Part shown: piece by piece, positions 50,904 through 53,778 of the stretch | Layout of the letters: every line of letters starts with the position of its first letter | Position numbering within the stretch: the first letter of the stretch is position 1 | Source of the DNA: Candidatus Woesearchaeota archaeon | GTDB lineage: Archaea; Nanobdellota; Nanobdellia; SCGC-AAA011-G17; GW2011-AR18 | Direction: 5' to 3' | DNA length: 53,778 nt | Assembly (NCBI GenBank): GCA_018302545.1 | Contig: JAGVZM010000022.1 | Coordinates: 1-53,778 of the forward strand | Notes under the pieces: model-generated | What the model saw: only the letters and a program-made list of their open reading frames with translations | What the model was told of the DNA's origin: nothing | Database searches by the model: none | Program-made: the position numbers and the translations under genes

Positions 50904-52303
50904 AATATGATATAATTTGTATAGGAGCAGGTTCTGGTGGTTTAGGAACCTCAATGTTTATGAACAAAGCAGGATTTAAAGTTTTGCTAATAGATAAATC
51001 TGATAGAAGCATTGGAGGAGATTGTTTAAATCATGGTTGTGTTCCTAGCAAGGCATTAATACATTCATCTAGATTAGTACAAGGTGCCAGAGAATCTAAA
51101 GAATTTGGTTTGAAAGTTGATGGTAAAATTGATTTAGCGAAAGTTTCTAGATATGTTGATGATAAAAGAGAAGTTATAAGAGAACATGAAAATGCTAATT
51201 ATTTAAGAAAATTAGGACTTGATGTTGTTTTGGGTGCTGCTAAATTTAATTCTAAAAATTCAGTTGTTGTTAATGGTCAAGAGTATTTTGGTAAGAAAAT
51301 AGTTATTGCTACAGGATCTAGACCTATGATTCCTAATATTAAAGGAATTGAGAAAATTAAATATTATACTAATGAGAATATTTTTGAGTTAGATAAATTA
51401 CCTAATAAAATGATTGTTATTGGTGGCGGCCCAATAGGTGTTGAATTAGGACAATGTTTTCAAAGATTCGGAAGCGAAGTAATAGTAATTCAGAGAGGGC
51501 CTCAATTTTTACCTAAAGAAGATGTTCAGATTGCTGATATTTTAAGAAAGAGATTAGAAAAAGAGGGAATGAGATTTATGTTTAATACTTCTCCTTTAGA
51601 ATTTACTTCTAAAAATGAATTAATTGTTGAAGATAAAAATGGGAAAAAGAGTAAACTGAAATTTGATCTAGTTTTAGTAAGTGCTGGAAGAACCTTAAAC
51701 ATAGATAATTTATATTTAGATAAAGCAGGTATTAAAGTTAATGAAAGTAAGATTATTGTTGATAATTATTTAAGAACTACAAATAAAGATGTTTTAGTTA
51801 TTGGTGATGCTGCTGGTAGCTACCAATTTACACATTGTGCAGAAATACATGTTAGATTAATATTAAGTAATTTCTTTAGTCCATTTAAGAAAAAAGTTAG
51901 TTATGATCATTTATCTTGGGTTACTTATACAACTCCTGAAGTTGCTACTTTTGGTTTGAATATTGAGCAATTAAATCAAAGAAAAATTAAATATAGAATT
52001 TTAGAGAAAGATTTTAAAGATGATGATAGAGCTATTGTGGATAATGCATCTTATGGTAAAGCTAAGGTTTATGTTGATAATAAAGGAAAATTATTAGGTG
52101 GAACAATGATTGCTGAAAATGCAGGAGAAGTTTTCCAGGAATTAGTTTTAGCTAATAGTGCTGGTTTAAATGTAAATCATTTATTTAGTAAAATCTATCC
52201 CTATCCTACTGCTAGCAGAATAAATCAAGCAGTTGTTAAACCTATTTTTGAAGGTAAATTAACTCCTTTTGTTAAAAAATTATTTAAATTATTATATCAT
52301 TGA
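50900..52303 (+). CDS. Flavin disulfide oxidoreductase (dihydrolipoamide dehydrogenase/mercuric reductase family)
   Basis: 467 residues. FAD-binding GAGSGGLGTSM (8-18), redox-active GGDCLNHGCVPSKAL (Cys pair 4 apart), NAD(P)-binding VIGGGPIGVELGQCFQRFGSEV, and VLVIGDAAGSYQFTHCAEIH. The C-terminal interface has YPYPTASR in place of the usual HPT-SE. With a TVP38 gene directly upstream this resembles common bacterial and archaeal VTT-MerA-like operons; the actual substrate (disulfide, quinone, metal) is uncertain. Confidence 0.92.
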   Translation: MKYDIICIGAGSGGLGTSMFMNKAGFKVLLIDKSDRSIGGDCLNHGCVPSKALIHSSRLVQGARESKEFGLKVDGKIDLAKVSRYVDDKREVIREHENANYLRKLGLDVVLGAAKFNSKNSVVVNGQEYFGKKIVIATGSRPMIPNIKGIEKIKYYTNENIFELDKLPNKMIVIGGGPIGVELGQCFQRFGSEVIVIQRGPQFLPKEDVQIADILRKRLEKEGMRFMFNTSPLEFTSKNELIVEDKNGKKSKLKFDLVLVSAGRTLNIDNLYLDKAGIKVNESKIIVDNYLRTTNKDVLVIGDAAGSYQFTHCAEIHVRLILSNFFSPFKKKVSYDHLSWVTYTTPEVATFGLNIEQLNQRKIKYRILEKDFKDDDRAIVDNASYGKAKVYVDNKGKLLGGTMIAENAGEVFQELVLANSAGLNVNHLFSKIYPYPTASRINQAVVKPIFEGKLTPFVKKLFKLLYH

Positions 52304-52304
52304 A

Positions 52305-52496
52305 ATGGTAAGCGAAAAACAAAGACAAGATGCAAAAGAGAAAGCAGTTTTGATTGCATTAAAACATGGTATGGCTTTGATAAGAGAAGATTTAGAAATT
52401 TATGGTATGAAAATTGATGGTTCTAAAAAATTTATTTGTAAAGGTAGCGATTATGATCATTTATGGCAAGAGGCTTTAAAAGCTTTAAAAAAATAA
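52305..52496 (+). CDS. Small hypothetical protein
   Basis: 63 residues starting MVSEKQRQDAKEKAVLIALKHGMALIREDLEI and ending in a Trp-containing helix (DYDHLWQEALKALKK). No family recognised. It starts 1 nt after the oxidoreductase stop, so it is in the same operon. Confidence 0.65.
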   Translation: MVSEKQRQDAKEKAVLIALKHGMALIREDLEIYGMKIDGSKKFICKGSDYDHLWQEALKALKK

Positions 52497-52499
52497 AAT

Positions 52500-53180
52500 T
52501 TAATTTTTCTTTAATATTTTTATTGTTCCTTTATCTGCATCAACTTCAACTTTGTCATTATCTTTGAGAATTTTTGTAGCTATCTTTGTTCCAATAATGC
52601 AAGGTTTTCCGATTTCTCTAGCAACTATTGCTGCATGGCAGGTTATTCCCCCTTCATCTGTTACAAATGCAGAAGCTTTTTTCATTGCAAGTAAATAATC
52701 TGGAGTTGTCATTGGTGTTACTAATATATCCCCTTTATTCACTTTCTTTAATTGATCTAATTCGAATACAATTTTTACTTTTCCTTTAATCTTACCTGGA
52801 AAGGCACAACTTCCATTTATAATATTATTTGTGGATTCCCTTTTTGTTTCAATGAGAATTTGATTATTTTTTTCTAAATTTTTATTAAGATCCTTTTCTA
52901 AAACTAATTTGTTGTTGATTAAAGCATAACCTTTGCATCTTTCTTTTATTTTATTTATCTCTATGCTGGTTAAGTTTCTTTCTTTTAATTTGAATAATTC
53001 TTTAGGAGATATTACATAAAGTATTTCTTTATATTTAGATAGTTTTTTCTTGAAAAAATTAATAAAAATCTTATCTGCCTCATCAGTATATTCTTGTGTT
53101 TCACTACGCAGTTTCAAAAATTCTTCTTTAATTTCATTATTTAATCCTGAAATATCAGGAGTAGCTGTAATAACTGCCAT
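52500..53180 (-). CDS. PEP-utilising enzyme mobile-domain protein
   Basis: 226 residues. The second half is the swivelling phosphohistidine domain of PEP synthase/PPDK-type enzymes: GDILVTPMTTPDYLLAMKKASAFVTDEGGITCHAAIVAREIGKPCIIGT, with the phospho-His in GGITCHAAIV. The first half (1-115) is helical, unknown. It lacks ATP-grasp and PEP-binding barrel domains, so it is a carrier-only protein or part of a split enzyme. Its start overlaps the end of the gene at 53155-53778. Confidence 0.82.
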   Translation of the reverse strand: MAVITATPDISGLNNEIKEEFLKLRSETQEYTDEADKIFINFFKKKLSKYKEILYVISPKELFKLKERNLTSIEINKIKERCKGYALINNKLVLEKDLNKNLEKNNQILIETKRESTNNIINGSCAFPGKIKGKVKIVFELDQLKKVNKGDILVTPMTTPDYLLAMKKASAFVTDEGGITCHAAIVAREIGKPCIIGTKIATKILKDNDKVEVDADKGTIKILKKN

Positions 53181-53778
53181 AGTTGGCCACCAAAATTTTT
53201 AAGTATTTCTCAAAATTTTTCTTAGTTGATTCAAAATACTTACTATTAGAATTCAATTTTTCTACTATGCCTTTTAATAATGAATTTAATTCTTCTTGAT
53301 TATACCATACTGAAACAATTTGAGAGTCTTTTTCTTTTAAAAATAATAGGTTTTTAATATTGAAAACATTGAAATCGCTGTTACTCCAAATATGTAAATA
53401 AAATAGAGAATGGGCCCGAGAATAAACCTTCTCTAATTTTATTTTGTTTTCTCCTTGATCTTCTTCTAATATTATATTTTTTGTATCTTCAAATTTAGAT
53501 ATATCTGTGCCAAGATATAATTTTCCTTTCCAATAGATAAAGCCCTTTTCTCTTTTTTTTAATTCCTCTATTTCTGGATATTTGTTTGAAATGATTTCTT
53601 CATATTTTAAAAATGATTTATAATCAATTAAATTTTCTGGTATTTTTTTGTTAATTAAATTTGATAATATTTCATAAACATTATAAAGAACTTGATCTGT
53701 ATCTGCCCTTAATTTGTAAGCTTTTTTGCCTATTGTTTTATTTATGCTATCTGACTTTCCTAATAAATTGTTTATAGT
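53155..53778 (-). CDS. Partial gene upstream of the PEP-domain protein (5' end outside window)
   Basis: An open frame of 208 codons runs from the window edge to TGA (53157-53155). It reads ...DQVLYNVYEILSNLINKKIP..., then KREKGFIYWKGKLYLG and HSLFYLHIWSNSDFNVFN. It overlaps the PEP-domain gene by 26 nt, implying coupling. Its mixed alpha/beta look might be the missing part of a split PEP-utilising enzyme, but no motif identifies it. Confidence 0.6.
   Translation of the reverse strand, partial: TINNLLGKSDSINKTIGKKAYKLRADTDQVLYNVYEILSNLINKKIPENLIDYKSFLKYEEIISNKYPEIEELKKREKGFIYWKGKLYLGTDISKFEDTKNIILEEDQGENKIKLEKVYSRAHSLFYLHIWSNSDFNVFNIKNLLFLKEKDSQIVSVWYNQEELNSLLKGIVEKLNSNSKYFESTKKNFEKYLKILVANYGSYYSYS

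Overview
The window is AT-rich archaeal chromosome, most likely from a DPANN-type lineage (Woesearchaeota/Pacearchaeota-like). The phylum is inferred from gene content and style, not proven. Archaeal hallmarks are GatD and GatE of the tRNA-dependent Gln pathway, ATP-dependent DNA ligase, NreA, RtcB with archease, the MJ1316/DUF504 RNA-repair domain, several TrmB regulators, tRNA genes with bulge-helix-bulge (BHB) introns, and TATA boxes about 25-30 nt before start codons (leaderless mRNAs). A minority of genes have strong GGAGG-type ribosome binding sites.

Layout. 1-3450: a frameshifted CARF/HTH protein, then a dTMP/folate block (thyA, folA, tmk) in which thyA and tmk share a promoter element. 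3451-9729: a 24-residue Lys-rich peptide gene, a SIMPL protein, a HemK2-like methyltransferase, rtcB, a TrmB/MFS divergent pair, and two overlapping archease genes. 9837-12296: a complete class A penicillin-binding protein, very unusual for an archaeon. 12336-12908: tRNA-Lys(CTT) with two introns and tRNA-Glu(CTC) with one. 12956-26449: small unknown and lipoprotein genes, an e-MtaB-like methylthiotransferase without TRAM, a frameshifted TrmB protein, DNA ligase, nitroreductase, ftsZ with a terminator-like double hairpin, a VOC/DUF1059/NTF2-like operon, and a voltage-sensor-like membrane protein. 26647-33034: gatD, CYTH, GGCT-like, a divergent pair of paralogous membrane proteins, DUF504, a nucleotidyltransferase and a short gatE. 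33069-46067: three toxin-antitoxin loci (VapBC, a broken RelE with a convergent antitoxin, HEPN/MNT), small-molecule enzymes, and a TrmB-controlled surface lipoprotein region. 46238-53778: nreA, a lone receiver domain, a third TrmB, a glycosyltransferase, a VTT/flavin disulfide oxidoreductase pair, and a PEP-utilising domain protein behind a gene cut by the window edge.

The most notable observation is that rtcB, which encodes the archaeal RNA-splicing ligase, is itself interrupted by a 32-nt insert. The insert has BHB geometry (4-nt central helix, two 3-nt bulges, 10-bp intron hairpin). Removing it at the predicted cut sites restores a full 486-residue RtcB with no residue lost, while the unspliced frame stops inside the insert. 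Together with archease, a second degenerate archease, an MJ1316-domain gene and three tRNA introns, this suggests an RNA-splicing ligase whose own expression depends on splicing: a possible autoregulatory loop.
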